Assembly (NCBI GenBank): GCA_964412555.1
Contig: CAYPPG010000006.1
Span: forward strand, 62,001-126,000
DNA: 64,000 nucleotides
Direction of reading: 5' to 3'
From: CAYPPG01 sp964412555
GTDB lineage: Bacteria; Hinthialibacterota; Hinthialibacteria; Hinthialibacterales; Hinthialibacteraceae
Positions 1 to 9,002 of this stretch are shown piece after piece (positions within the stretch are counted from its first letter, which is position 1; each line of letters begins with the position of its first letter). Made by a program: the position numbers and the translations under genes. The notes below the pieces were generated by a model, which made no database searches, was not told where the DNA came from, and saw only the letters and a program-made list of their open reading frames with translations.

Positions 1-940
1 AATTCGAGATACCGACGGCTTTGCAGGAATCAATCAACAGCCAGACATTTTCGATGTCATGTCCATAGGAGACTCGATCGTATTTTGGCCCCCGTAGCGG
101 AATCCAATTGGGATTGTATTTATCTGTGCAAGCGCCGAGATTCTTGCGAACTACCGTGTTACTTTCAATACGGATCAATTCGAGTAATCGCTCGCGGACA
201 CTGGGATCGTTGGTGGCCCGATAAAAAGTGGTAAACGATTCCATCAAATGGAGGTGCGTGTTCATCAATTTCAAATTCGGTGAAACGTTCATGTAATTGT
301 TTACCGTGACAGGCAGGGTATACCAATCTCTGCGGAACGATTCCCGAAATCCGCTATGGGTGGAATCATGAGCGTAAAACTCAAGAATGTCATAGAGCCG
401 GCGGGCAAAGTGGCGAATGGATTCATCCTCGGTCGCCAAAGCAAATTCGGATAAAGCATAAAGCGCAAACGATTGCCCATACAAATGTTTATCCGGTTTC
501 GTGGCGACAGAGCCGGGTGCATCGACTTCCCAGTAAAATCCGCCATACTGTTTATCCCACATTTTGTCACGCAGGAAATTGAATCCGTAGCGTGCTGCGT
601 CAAGATATTCCTGTTTTTTATAATCACTATTGAACAAGCGGGAAAAGAACCAAACGGTCCGCGCTTGCGTAACGATCCCCTTATTCGATTGTCCTTTATA
701 AGCGCCGGATATATCATAATTCAACCGATACCCGCCATAATCGGAATCCAGGGTTTGTGGATACCAAAATGGAATGATATTCTCCTGCAGTATTCGTTCC
801 AGAACCGGTTTTGAAGCCAATATTTCCTGTTTCGCAGCCGCTCCGCTTAGATTTCGACCCGGTTGCGCTACGGCATAATACGCAGGAAGAATCGCGATGA
901 GAACCAATCCAAAAAATAGAACTCGTAAGAACGGGCGCAT
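1..940 (-). CDS. AGE-family sugar 2-epimerase (cellobiose 2-epimerase-like), partial at the window edge
   Basis: The reading frame is open from an ATG at 940 to the left edge, giving 313 residues without the C-terminus. An N-terminal hydrophobic stretch (about residues 4-24, ending in a Ala-Gln type cleavage region) suggests secretion. The remainder looks like the (alpha/alpha)6 barrel of N-acylglucosamine/cellobiose 2-epimerases: an N-terminal region with FWYPQTLDSDYGGY, then QARTVWFFSRL, then KHLYGQSFALYALSEFA, then MNTHLHLMESF, then SYGHDIENVWLL near the cut end. These carry the His and Arg residues typical of the family active site. A GGAGG ribosome binding site lies 8-9 nt before the start. 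Family members isomerise free sugars or disaccharides at C2. An exported copy suggests action on oligosaccharides in the periplasm, which is inference. It could also be an AGE-fold protein with a different substrate. Confidence 0.85.
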   Translation of the reverse strand, partial: MRPFLRVLFFGLVLIAILPAYYAVAQPGRNLSGAAAKQEILASKPVLERILQENIIPFWYPQTLDSDYGGYRLNYDISGAYKGQSNKGIVTQARTVWFFSRLFNSDYKKQEYLDAARYGFNFLRDKMWDKQYGGFYWEVDAPGSVATKPDKHLYGQSFALYALSEFALATEDESIRHFARRLYDILEFYAHDSTHSGFRESFRRDWYTLPVTVNNYMNVSPNLKLMNTHLHLMESFTTFYRATNDPSVRERLLELIRIESNTVVRKNLGACTDKYNPNWIPLRGPKYDRVSYGHDIENVWLLIDSCKAVGISN

Positions 941-968
941 GATAGAACCTCCATTTTCCAGTTAGTCG

Positions 969-998
969 ATTGTACTCATATTCAGTAACAAGATTCAA
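969..998 (-). promoter_or_regulatory. Candidate sigma70-type promoter for the AGE-family gene
   Basis: On the minus strand, TTGAAT (998-993) and TACAAT (974-969) are separated by 18 bp. The -10 box ends about 28 nt before the epimerase start codon, with the GGAGG site between. Both hexamers match the consensus at 5 of 6 positions. This is a sequence match only. Confidence 0.4.
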
Positions 999-1082
999 GC
1001 GTTGATACTTTCTAGTATAGGTGCAAACACAGACGCTATTTCATTTCACACCGACTAATTCGACAAGAGTATCGGAATGTCG

Positions 1083-1114
1083 AAAAAAAAAGACCGGTTG
1101 ATGCCGGCCTTTTT
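1083..1114 (-). terminator. Intrinsic terminator after the pilus ATPase operon
   Basis: Read on the minus strand, AAAAGGCCGG, a short loop and CCGGTCTTTT form a stem that allows one G-U wobble and is followed by an uninterrupted run of about nine U. The wobble becomes an A-C mismatch in the other strand's RNA, so the element is built for minus-strand transcripts. It lies about 20 nt after the stop of the 1136-3004 ATPase gene. Confidence 0.8.
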
Positions 1115-1135
1115 GTCATTATGGCACGAAACGCT

Positions 1136-3004
1136 TTATTGAACGGTGCAAGCCAGAACTTCTTCCACTGTCGTAACTCCCTGGACGATTTTTTCCCAAC
1201 CATCTTCACGCAGCGTCCGCATACCATCCTTGCGCGCCTGATGGAAAATCGCCGCGCTGGAAACTCTCTCAAGAATAAGTTCCTTGATTGGTTCCGACAA
1301 TTGAAGCAACTCGAAGATACCCGTTCGCCCTTTGTATCCCGTATAATTGCATTCCGAACATCCACGCCCATGGAAGAAGTTGATGTTTTCCACTTCTTCC
1401 GGTCTGAAGCCCATTTCCTGAATCAAAGCAGGATCCGGTCTGTAGGGTTCTTTGCAGTCAAGACAGATCACTCGAACCAATCGTTGGGCCATAACTCCCG
1501 AAACGGCAGATGTGATAAGAAACGGTTCCACGTCCATATCGATCAGACGCGTCAGCGTGCCGGGAGCGTCATTGGTGTGCATCGTGGAAAGAACCAAGTG
1601 CCCTGTCAGGGAGGATTCGATAGCCATGGATGCGGTTTCCAAGTCACGGATTTCCCCCACCATGATGATATCGGGATCCTGACGAAGAATGGAGCGGAGG
1701 CACCGGGCAAACGTCAATCCGACCGACTGATTAATATTGACCTGAACAACGCCGTCCATTTGATATTCGACGGGGTTTTCCGTTGTAATCATCTTCAACA
1801 TGGGACTGAAGATACGGCTGAGAGACGAATACATCGTTGTCGTCTTTCCGCAGCCGGTGGGTCCGGTTACAAGCACAATACCGTTAGGACGTTTGATCAT
1901 CTTATCCCACAGTTCAAGAGTATCCGGAAGGAATCCGATGCTTTCGAGTCCCAAGTTCATCGTATTACTATCCAGAATACGCATAACCACACTTTCTCCA
2001 TTCACGGTCGGCAAAGAGGAAACACGAAGTTCGACGTTTCGATCACTCATCGCCAATTTCACACGGCCGTCTTGGGGAAGCCGGCGTTCGGCAATATTCA
2101 TCCCCGCCATAACTTTGAAACGGGAAATAATGGCATTGGCGAGATGTGAAGGCGGAGGAACGGTTTCATGGAGAATCCCGTCGACGCGATACCGAATCCG
2201 AAGAGTGTTTTCAAACGGTTCGACGTGTAAGTCGGAAGCACGGTCTTTGATCGCTTGCAGCAAGATTAAGTTGACCAGTTTGATAATCGGCGCTTCGTGA
2301 ACAATCTTTTCCAGATTCCCGAAACTTTCATCTTTGAGATCGATTTGTATATCTTCGGAATCCAGCTCGTGAAGCACTTCATCGACCGAATCGGAACCAG
2401 TACCGTAATATTCATCGATCGCACTTTGGATTTCTTCTTCCGTCGCAATGACGCCGCGGATATCGTGGTCAAGCCAGATACGGAGATCGTCCAAGGTTCG
2501 TACATTCAACGGATCGGAAATGGCGACAACCAGCGTATTGGTTTCTTCATCCAGTTCGAGGGGGAAAATTTTATATTGACGGGCAAGATCGGCGGAAACC
2601 AAATGAATGATACCTTCATCCAAGTCATAGTCACTGATCTTGACCATCTCCATCCCGACCTGACTGGCAAGGACAGAAAGCAAGTCTTCTTCCGTGGTGT
2701 ACCGAGTTTGTTCGGAAACTTCGGAAACCTGATCCAACACGGCATCGCGGACGGCCTGTCCCGCTTCTTCTCCGACCATTGAAGAGGAGGTTTGCGCTTC
2801 TCCCACCGATGCGGCGGCTTCACTCTCCGCCAATGCAGCGAAGGATTCGTCTTTGGTATTTTCTTCGGTGTGTTCTTCCTCTTTCGAAGAAGGTTCTTCT
2901 TCGGTCAAGGGAAGATTTTCGACAGGAAGTTCTTCTCGGATATCTTCTTCCGATTGGAGTTCAGCAGGTTTCTGTTCCTCTTTTTTTCGTTTTAATCCCA
3001 GCAT
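1136..3004 (-). CDS. PilB/GspE-type pilus assembly ATPase with acidic N-terminal extension
   Basis: The 622-residue protein is a type II secretion/type IV pilus extension ATPase. Residues 1-100 are Glu-rich and low in complexity. About 101-205 is an MshE-N (T2SSE_N) domain, which in several homologues binds c-di-GMP. The ATPase core follows with Walker A at 381-388 (GPTGCGKT), Asp box near 408-415, Walker B DPDIIMVGEIRD near 443-454 and His box near 468-479. Two CxxC pairs (C514/C517 and C549/C552) form the zinc site typical of PilB/GspE. It is the last gene of the minus-strand run PilB-like, PilT, PilB-like. PilC, pilins and the secretin are absent from the window, so pilus and type II secretion roles cannot be separated. 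Confidence 0.9.
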   Translation of the reverse strand: MLGLKRKKEEQKPAELQSEEDIREELPVENLPLTEEEPSSKEEEHTEENTKDESFAALAESEAAASVGEAQTSSSMVGEEAGQAVRDAVLDQVSEVSEQTRYTTEEDLLSVLASQVGMEMVKISDYDLDEGIIHLVSADLARQYKIFPLELDEETNTLVVAISDPLNVRTLDDLRIWLDHDIRGVIATEEEIQSAIDEYYGTGSDSVDEVLHELDSEDIQIDLKDESFGNLEKIVHEAPIIKLVNLILLQAIKDRASDLHVEPFENTLRIRYRVDGILHETVPPPSHLANAIISRFKVMAGMNIAERRLPQDGRVKLAMSDRNVELRVSSLPTVNGESVVMRILDSNTMNLGLESIGFLPDTLELWDKMIKRPNGIVLVTGPTGCGKTTTMYSSLSRIFSPMLKMITTENPVEYQMDGVVQVNINQSVGLTFARCLRSILRQDPDIIMVGEIRDLETASMAIESSLTGHLVLSTMHTNDAPGTLTRLIDMDVEPFLITSAVSGVMAQRLVRVICLDCKEPYRPDPALIQEMGFRPEEVENINFFHGRGCSECNYTGYKGRTGIFELLQLSEPIKELILERVSSAAIFHQARKDGMRTLREDGWEKIVQGVTTVEEVLACTVQ

Positions 3005-3108
3005 GTTTATACCCTTTCGTACAATCTCCAGAGTGTACGTTCATTTTCTTTTTATGAATATGAAATCTCATGCCCGATCGCGTAGAGATTGCATAAACTT
3101 CATACGCA

Positions 3109-4194
3109 TCAGCTGGCCAGAATTTTCTGGCGCTGTTCTTCCGGTTCATGTGCCCGTTCAATCGCATCTTCCGCCGTGATGACTCCGTTACTCCACAATC
3201 TGTAGAGAAATGCATCCAAAGTCGTCATTCCAAGTTTCGCCCCGGTTTGAATGGCGGAAATGATTCGGTTGGTCTGCCGTTCCCGAATGAGATTCGCGAT
3301 AGCGGGGGTCATAATCATCACTTCATAAGCAGCCACACGGCCTTTCCCACTCGCTCGTCCTAACAACGCCTGCGAGATCGAAGCAATGAGAGTAACCGAA
3401 AGTTGCATCCGAATCTGTTCCTGTTGGTTCGTCGGGAACGCGTCCACGATTCGGTTGATCGTTGCGGCGGCGCTGTTTGTGTGCAGTGTCGCAAAAACCA
3501 AGTGCCCGGTTTCGGCGGCCGTGATCGCCGCTTGCATCGTTTCCGTATCCCGCATTTCCCCGACCAGGATTACATCCGGATCCTGCCGCAACGCCGACCG
3601 CAAACCATCCGCAAACGATTGCACGTCCACGTGCAGTGCCCGGTGGGTTACGATGGATTTTCGATGGGGGTGAAAATATTCAATGGGGTCTTCAATTGTA
3701 ATGATATGGGTATCCCGATTCCGATTGATATAGTCCATCATTGTCGCCAAGGTCGTTGTTTTCCCCGACCCTGTCGGTCCGACAACCAGCACCAACCCCC
3801 GGTGACGGTGAAGAAGTTCTTTGGTGGCTTCGTAAGGAAGTCCTAAATCTTCAAAGGTGAGGATACGGGATGGGATCAAACGCATCACCATTCCATAATT
3901 CCCCATGGTTCGAAAGATGGAAACACGAAACCGCGCCAAATTTTGAAACGCATATCCATAGTCGGCGCTGCCGATTTCCGCAATGGCTTCACGGTGCATA
4001 TCCGGAGAGATACTGTTCATGAGATATTCGGTATCTTCCGGAGTAAGCGGTTCGTTCCCCAAGTCCTCCAAACGGCCGTCAATCCGAATCACTGGGGGAC
4101 GCCCCACACGAATATGAAGATCGGAGGCGTCACGCTCGACCACGATCTTCAACAAATCTTCCATTTCAATCTTTTTCTTTTGTACACTTACCAC
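3109..4194 (-). CDS. pilT: PilT-family retraction ATPase
   Basis: The 361-residue hexameric ATPase powers depolymerisation of type IV pili. It has the N-terminal PAS-like domain starting at MEDLLKIVVERDASDLHI, Walker A GPTGSGKT at 139-146, Asp box ITIEDPIEY near 165-173, Walker B DPDVILVGEMRD near 205-216, His box GHLVFATLHTN near 230-240, and a TPAIANLIRE stretch near 296-305 that corresponds to the AIRNLIRE retraction motif of PilT. The start chosen is GTG at 4194, because GAGGTG lies 8 nt upstream. An internal ATG ten codons later has no comparable site. It sits 42 nt after the 4237-5958 ATPase gene and about 100 nt before the next, consistent with one operon. Confidence 0.9.
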   Translation of the reverse strand: MVSVQKKKIEMEDLLKIVVERDASDLHIRVGRPPVIRIDGRLEDLGNEPLTPEDTEYLMNSISPDMHREAIAEIGSADYGYAFQNLARFRVSIFRTMGNYGMVMRLIPSRILTFEDLGLPYEATKELLHRHRGLVLVVGPTGSGKTTTLATMMDYINRNRDTHIITIEDPIEYFHPHRKSIVTHRALHVDVQSFADGLRSALRQDPDVILVGEMRDTETMQAAITAAETGHLVFATLHTNSAAATINRIVDAFPTNQQEQIRMQLSVTLIASISQALLGRASGKGRVAAYEVMIMTPAIANLIRERQTNRIISAIQTGAKLGMTTLDAFLYRLWSNGVITAEDAIERAHEPEEQRQKILAS

Positions 4195-4236
4195 AGTTGA
4201 AACACCTCAATAAAAATATAGTAAATCTGGTCTTGT

Positions 4237-5958
4237 TCATATTTCATCACCGGCGGTGATACGCGCTACTTCTACCATGGTCGTATGGCCACGGAGCACT
4301 TTTTTCCACCCATCTTCACGCAGCGTTCTCATTCCCTGTTTTCTGGCCACTTCCCGAATGCGGTCCGTACCGGCATTGTTCATAACGAGATCGCGGATTT
4401 CGTCTGAATTTTCCAATACTTCGTGAATAGCAGTACGTCCTTTATAACCGGTATAATTGCAGGTTTCACAACCGCGGCCGCGATAGAATGTATGCCCTTC
4501 ATACTCATCCGGATCGAATCCGAGATCCTTGATGACCAGCGGATCCGCTTCATAGGGTTCTTTGCAATCTTTGCAAATCGTTCGGACAAGACGTTGAGCG
4601 ATAATCGCCTGAATCGCGGAGGAGACCAAGAAGGGTTTGATCCCCATCTCGACGAGACGCGTGTTGGCGCCGGGAGCATCGTTCGTGTGAAGAGTGGAGA
4701 AAACCAAGTGACCGGTCATCGCGGCGCTGATCGCGATTTCTGCCGTCTCCAAGTCACGAATTTCACCGACGAGAATTACATTGGGCGCCTGGCGAAGAAT
4801 AGAACGAAGAGCCAGGGCGAAAGTCAATCCGATTTCCTCGTTGACTTGTACCTGATTGATTCCTTCGATTTGGTACTCAACCGGGTTTTCAACCGTGACG
4901 ATCTTCGTATCCACATTGTTGATTACATTGAGAGCAGAATAAAGAGTCGTTGTCTTCCCTGAACCTGTCGGTCCCGTCATCAAAATAATCCCGTGCGGCT
5001 GCCGGATCATCTTTTTGAATTTGTCAATATTGTCTTCCAGGAATCCGATCTGTTCGAGTCCTAATAAAACCCCGGATTGTTCCAAAAGACGAGTGACGAT
5101 ACTTTCACCGTGGAGAGCCGGCAAAGCGGAAACACGAAAGTCGAATTGCCGTCCGAGGATGACTTTCTGAATACGGCCGTCCTGAGGCACACGTTTCTCC
5201 GAAAGGTCCATCCCACTCATTAGCTTGAGCCGGGAAAGAATCGGTCCCTGCAACTTTTTGCTGGGGGATTGAATTTCGTGCAACACACCGTCAATCCGGA
5301 AGCGAATGATAAATTTGTCTTCAAACGGTTCGAAATGGATATCGGAAGTCCTCATGCGAACGGCCTCTTCGAATATCAAATCGACGAGGTGCATAATCGG
5401 ACCTTCGTCTTCGACGCTGATATCCTGTTGAAGCATTTCTTGATAGGATTTCTTATCATCGTCTTTATCGAAGCCGAATTTTTGGTCCTCACTGATTTCG
5501 TTCAACATATCCTCAACCATTGCATGTTCGCCTTTGTAATAACGTTCAATGGCCATTTGGATCTCGTTTTCGCGGGCGAGCACCCAATTGATATGTTTCC
5601 CCGTAAAGTAATAATCCAGGGTATCATTGGCATCCAGATTGAACGGATCGGAAACAGCGATGGTGATCGTCGAATCTTCTTGATCGATAGCGATGGCATT
5701 GAAGCGGCGCGCCAATTTTTCCGGTAATAGGTTCACCACTTCAGGGAGAAGGCGGCGCCGGCGGAGTTCGACAATTTCCATGTTGGCCTGTTTTGCCAAC
5801 GATTCCAGCATCCCTTCTGCATCGACTTCAACCGTTGCATAGTCTACATCCTGCAGCCGTTGTGCGCTTTCTTCGTTAATTTGGTAGCTTTTTTGTTCCT
5901 GACTTTCTTCCGGAGGGGCTCCATTCATTACTGCGGTTTTTTCGTTATTTTCAGCCAT
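4237..5958 (-). CDS. PilB/GspE-type pilus assembly ATPase (second copy)
   Basis: The 573-residue protein has the same architecture as the 1136-3004 product but a shorter N-terminal tail. An MshE-N domain covers about 45-145, Walker A GPTGSGKT is at 329-336, the Asp box VTVENPVEY follows, Walker B is the segment APNVILVGEIRD, and a two-CxxC zinc site appears in TICKDCKEPY and GRGCETCNYTGYKGR. It has the classical GSGKT P-loop while the other copy has GCGKT. AGGTGA and AGGT sequences precede the ATG. It is the first ATPase gene of the run, downstream of the TPR protein gene. Family members polymerise pilins in type IV pili or pseudopilins in type II secretion. Which of the two copies is the true PilB is not decided by sequence alone. 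Confidence 0.9.
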   Translation of the reverse strand: MAENNEKTAVMNGAPPEESQEQKSYQINEESAQRLQDVDYATVEVDAEGMLESLAKQANMEIVELRRRRLLPEVVNLLPEKLARRFNAIAIDQEDSTITIAVSDPFNLDANDTLDYYFTGKHINWVLARENEIQMAIERYYKGEHAMVEDMLNEISEDQKFGFDKDDDKKSYQEMLQQDISVEDEGPIMHLVDLIFEEAVRMRTSDIHFEPFEDKFIIRFRIDGVLHEIQSPSKKLQGPILSRLKLMSGMDLSEKRVPQDGRIQKVILGRQFDFRVSALPALHGESIVTRLLEQSGVLLGLEQIGFLEDNIDKFKKMIRQPHGIILMTGPTGSGKTTTLYSALNVINNVDTKIVTVENPVEYQIEGINQVQVNEEIGLTFALALRSILRQAPNVILVGEIRDLETAEIAISAAMTGHLVFSTLHTNDAPGANTRLVEMGIKPFLVSSAIQAIIAQRLVRTICKDCKEPYEADPLVIKDLGFDPDEYEGHTFYRGRGCETCNYTGYKGRTAIHEVLENSDEIRDLVMNNAGTDRIREVARKQGMRTLREDGWKKVLRGHTTMVEVARITAGDEI

Positions 5959-6041
5959 GTTACCTAATCACCTGCTGTGAAGTTTTTGGAGGAAAAGCAA
6001 TATGCCAAATGAATACAAATCGGTTACTTTCCCATTCAAAG

Positions 6042-6071
6042 AGAATATATTGTCCTAGAAACATGCGTCAA
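6042..6071 (-). promoter_or_regulatory. Candidate promoter for the pilus ATPase operon
   Basis: On the minus strand TTGACG (6071-6066) is followed by TATTCT (6047-6042) with an 18-bp spacer, or by TATATT (6049-6044) with a 16-bp spacer. It is in the 254-nt gap upstream of the first ATPase gene, about 85 nt before its start codon. This is consensus matching only. Confidence 0.4.
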
Positions 6072-6158
6072 GGATTTGAAAGATTTTTGTGTTGAACGTA
6101 AATTTCTTTGACAGTTAAAATTATAACCGAATAATTAGCATCGGTCTACTTTTTTTTG

Positions 6159-6180
6159 GGGGGAAAAGAAACATTCCCCC
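6159..6180. other. G/C-rich stem-loop after the TPR protein gene
   Basis: GGGGGAA (6159-6165) and TTCCCCC (6174-6180) form a 7-bp stem with an 8-nt loop. It lies about 30 nt after the stop codon of the 6213-8873 gene. On that strand it is followed by A rather than U, so it is not a canonical terminator. It may protect the 3' end. Confidence 0.35.
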
Positions 6181-6212
6181 TCCTTTATGATTCCTTCAAT
6201 ATTCAACTCATC

Positions 6213-8873
6213 TCATGATGCCATCTGCCATTCTTGTATTTGTTTGATGATATTTTGAAGGTCGTTTTGATTCGGATCAAGACGAAGAGCCGCGTGCAAA
6301 GATTCCTGCGCTTCCTCAAACAATCCCATATGGCAGTACAGTAAACCCAAGGCCCGATGAATAGCGGGTAAAGACGAATCCACTTCTCTAGCCGCAATTA
6401 GAATCTGTTCGGCTTCCGAATAGTTTTCCAACTTGACAAGAGTGATCCCCTGATTCAGCAAGGCATATGCATCCATCGCATCATATTGAGCTGCTTGCTC
6501 AAATAAAGATTCGGCCTTTACCCAATTGTTCCGTTTCGACTCCAATAATCCTTCCATCAGCCGCAACACGCTGATCGGTATCCCTAATGATTTGGATTGC
6601 GTCAAAATTTCTTGCGCCTCTTCGATCTCGTCGGAATTGACAGCTAGAATAAATTGATTGAATCGAATATTCACACTGTTCGGATTCAATTCTTGGGCTT
6701 CATCCAAAAGCTCTTTTGCGCGTTGCGTATCTTGGAGTCTCGCAGAACTCACGGCCTCGTTATTCAGCAAATCGATCCGTTCCGGATTTCCCTTCCTCGC
6801 TTTCTGATACAATTCAACGGCTCTTTCAAATAATCCCCGCCGATTCTGCAGATTCGCATAGTTATACAAAGCCGGAAGATAAGAATCGTATTGTTCTAGC
6901 AAGGCTTGATATGTGGTAACTGCTTCACTCTCTTTTTCCATCGATGCCTGATAATAAGCAAGGTTGAAAAAGGATTCCGGAATCGGATTTTTTTCCTGCG
7001 CCGCCGTTTCCAATTTGTCCAATTCCATTTGAGTGGGCTGATTCCCAACAAAACATGCCGAGTTGACAGCGGCCAATTGTCGGCTGATCTCGGAAATGGC
7101 TTCTAATGTATCCCATATTTTCAGGGCGGTGGCAAGATCATTCGACTTGGCTAATATCAAAGCATTGCCATTGCGAACTTCGGTATACATTTCAGGTACC
7201 AGCCGGTCTTCTTCCTTTAACAAGCGGGAATAAATCGTTTCCGCTTCCTGATACATTCCCAATCGAAAGAAAGCATGTCCCAATCCCACTTGCGCACGGT
7301 AATTTTCCGGATCCTTCTTCAAAGCGGATAAGAAACTATCGCGGGCTTTTTCAAACTGATAGAGACGTAAAAATATTTCTCCACGAATAATGAAGGAAAG
7401 AGGCTGATCCGGTTGTGACTGAAGGGATTCATCCAACAATTGAAGAGAAATATCCGGATAACCTGCATGAAACCGTTCCAATGCGCGGGCATTCAAAACC
7501 AGTGGATTTTCCGGATAGTTTTGATTCAGGTTTTGCAAGATCAGGATTGCATCCGACTCTCTCCCCACAGCCAAAAGGCTAAGCGCAAGGTTGATTTCTC
7601 CGGAAAAGAAATTTTGAATGTCGCGAAGAGACGCTTCGAAATATTCAGGGGCTTGATACAGTTCGCTACGCGCAACGGAAATACATCCTAAATTATAATA
7701 AGCCCAATAGTTGGTCTGATCCGAATCCAAAACCGAGCGATATGCATCATAGGCTTCCCGTAAATCATTTTGCTGCAAAAGGAGGTTCCCTCTTTCCAAT
7801 TGAGCTTCTCCAATGAACGGCCAATCCGACACGATTTCGCGTAAAAGCCGCTCGCCTTCCTCATATCTCTTCTGCCGGGCATAGATTTCGAATAACTGCA
7901 TGCCCGATGTAGGATCCAATTCAAACCGATTGATCACCTCTCTGAGATTTCGAATGGCTTTTTCGTTTTCTCCTAACGCAACTTGTATCTTCGCGGCATT
8001 GTTGAGCGAGTTTTTGGCCAGTTCACTTTCCATGGAAGACAATTGATCGAAAATTTCAAGCGATTCATTGAGCCGTCCCTGATAATACATCGATAAGGCA
8101 AGATAATATTGGGTTTCCTCTTCCGAGGCACCGGCTTTCTTGAACGCTTCTTCGGCTTCCTGACTACGGTTCTCACCAAGATAGGCCTTTCCCAGAGCCA
8201 CATAGGGCTTGGACCAGTGCGGAGACAGCTCGACAGCCTTTTGGGCTGACTCGATCGCTGCCTCATAATCGTTCCGGATTGTCTTCAATTCGGAAAGAAC
8301 CAAGTATGCTTCAGGGATGGATTGATCCAGATTGATCGCTTCGCGGATATGGATTTCGGCCTCATTTAATTCGCTTTTTCTTCGGCCTTCACTGCGCAAC
8401 AACGCCACGCCGGCCAGTCCGGCCTCCGCCTTCGCCTTCTTTCCCAAATCACTCAACATCATGAATTTACTTTGTGCTTTGAGAAAAGAGCCTTCTTCCA
8501 AAAACAACCAACCGGAAAGTGCAATCGCGCGCGGATCCTCTTGTCCGAACACCAACAACGGTTGGAGCGTTTCCTGTGCTTCTTGATATCGTCCAAGACG
8601 ATATTGAGAACGCGCTACAAGCATTCGTTCATCGGCGGCATAAGAAGTCCCTTGCACATCCGGCCCGAGATTGTCGATTACTTCTTGATACTTGCCCTGT
8701 TCAAATAGGAGACGCCCTTGTGAAATGACGGATCGTTGGTGGATTCGAAAAGCGATAAATCCTATCAAACAACCAAGAATTACAACTATGAGAGTCAATA
8801 CGATCAAATTTTTGGACATGTTTTTATCACCGCTTTCAACCACACCTTCATGCTGAATGTTCGTTTCTGACAA
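6213..8873 (-). CDS. Membrane-anchored TPR repeat protein
   Basis: The 886-residue protein has one N-terminal membrane segment (about residues 22-45) after a short cytoplasmic tail, then a very long array of helical repeats. Many units fit the TPR pattern with conserved Gly/Ala-Tyr and terminal Pro, for example AYLVLSELKTIRNDYEAAIE, YVALGKAYLGENRSQEAEEA, YRAQVGLGHAFFRLGMYQEA and AIHRALGLLYCHMGLFEEAQ. Such proteins are scaffolds for envelope assemblies. Its position directly upstream of three pilus motor ATPases suggests a role in pilus or secretion assembly, but the gap of about 250 nt and a promoter-like sequence between them argue against a single obligate operon. No enzymatic motif was seen. 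Confidence 0.8.
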   Translation of the reverse strand: MSETNIQHEGVVESGDKNMSKNLIVLTLIVVILGCLIGFIAFRIHQRSVISQGRLLFEQGKYQEVIDNLGPDVQGTSYAADERMLVARSQYRLGRYQEAQETLQPLLVFGQEDPRAIALSGWLFLEEGSFLKAQSKFMMLSDLGKKAKAEAGLAGVALLRSEGRRKSELNEAEIHIREAINLDQSIPEAYLVLSELKTIRNDYEAAIESAQKAVELSPHWSKPYVALGKAYLGENRSQEAEEAFKKAGASEEETQYYLALSMYYQGRLNESLEIFDQLSSMESELAKNSLNNAAKIQVALGENEKAIRNLREVINRFELDPTSGMQLFEIYARQKRYEEGERLLREIVSDWPFIGEAQLERGNLLLQQNDLREAYDAYRSVLDSDQTNYWAYYNLGCISVARSELYQAPEYFEASLRDIQNFFSGEINLALSLLAVGRESDAILILQNLNQNYPENPLVLNARALERFHAGYPDISLQLLDESLQSQPDQPLSFIIRGEIFLRLYQFEKARDSFLSALKKDPENYRAQVGLGHAFFRLGMYQEAETIYSRLLKEEDRLVPEMYTEVRNGNALILAKSNDLATALKIWDTLEAISEISRQLAAVNSACFVGNQPTQMELDKLETAAQEKNPIPESFFNLAYYQASMEKESEAVTTYQALLEQYDSYLPALYNYANLQNRRGLFERAVELYQKARKGNPERIDLLNNEAVSSARLQDTQRAKELLDEAQELNPNSVNIRFNQFILAVNSDEIEEAQEILTQSKSLGIPISVLRLMEGLLESKRNNWVKAESLFEQAAQYDAMDAYALLNQGITLVKLENYSEAEQILIAAREVDSSLPAIHRALGLLYCHMGLFEEAQESLHAALRLDPNQNDLQNIIKQIQEWQMAS

Positions 8874-8985
8874 TCTATATTATGTCTCATGAAAAGGATT
8901 TGCGAAACGGCACTTTTTCAGGTTTTGATGACCGGTCAGCCACACTCGTATTCTTTACTTTGAACGATAACATTGATGATCCACT

Positions 8986-9002
8986 ATTGTCAATTTGACA
9001 AT
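8986..9002. promoter_or_regulatory. 17-bp perfect palindrome at the stop of the glycosyltransferase gene
   Basis: ATTGTCAA-T-TTGACAAT is a perfect inverted repeat covering the stop codon of the minus-strand gene that ends at 8990. It holds a TTGACA hexamer on both strands. On the minus strand TTGACA is followed after 18 bp by TATCGT, a weak -10 match, which could serve the TPR gene. It may instead be an operator or a short hairpin. Confidence 0.3.

Noticed and set aside
301..998. Two overlapping minus-strand frames in the first kilobase
   Set aside because: A different minus-strand frame that is open from 940 to the window edge encodes an AGE-family epimerase with signal peptide and ribosome binding site; the two frames are shadows of it.
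1121..2149. Open frame of 342 codons on the plus strand over the PilB-like gene
   Set aside because: It is a shadow of a gene with complete Walker and zinc motifs, and it would start inside the terminator region of that operon.
6111..6139. TTGACA-N17-ATAATT promoter match on the plus strand
   Set aside because: No plus-strand gene lies downstream; the match is in AT-rich sequence between minus-strand genes.
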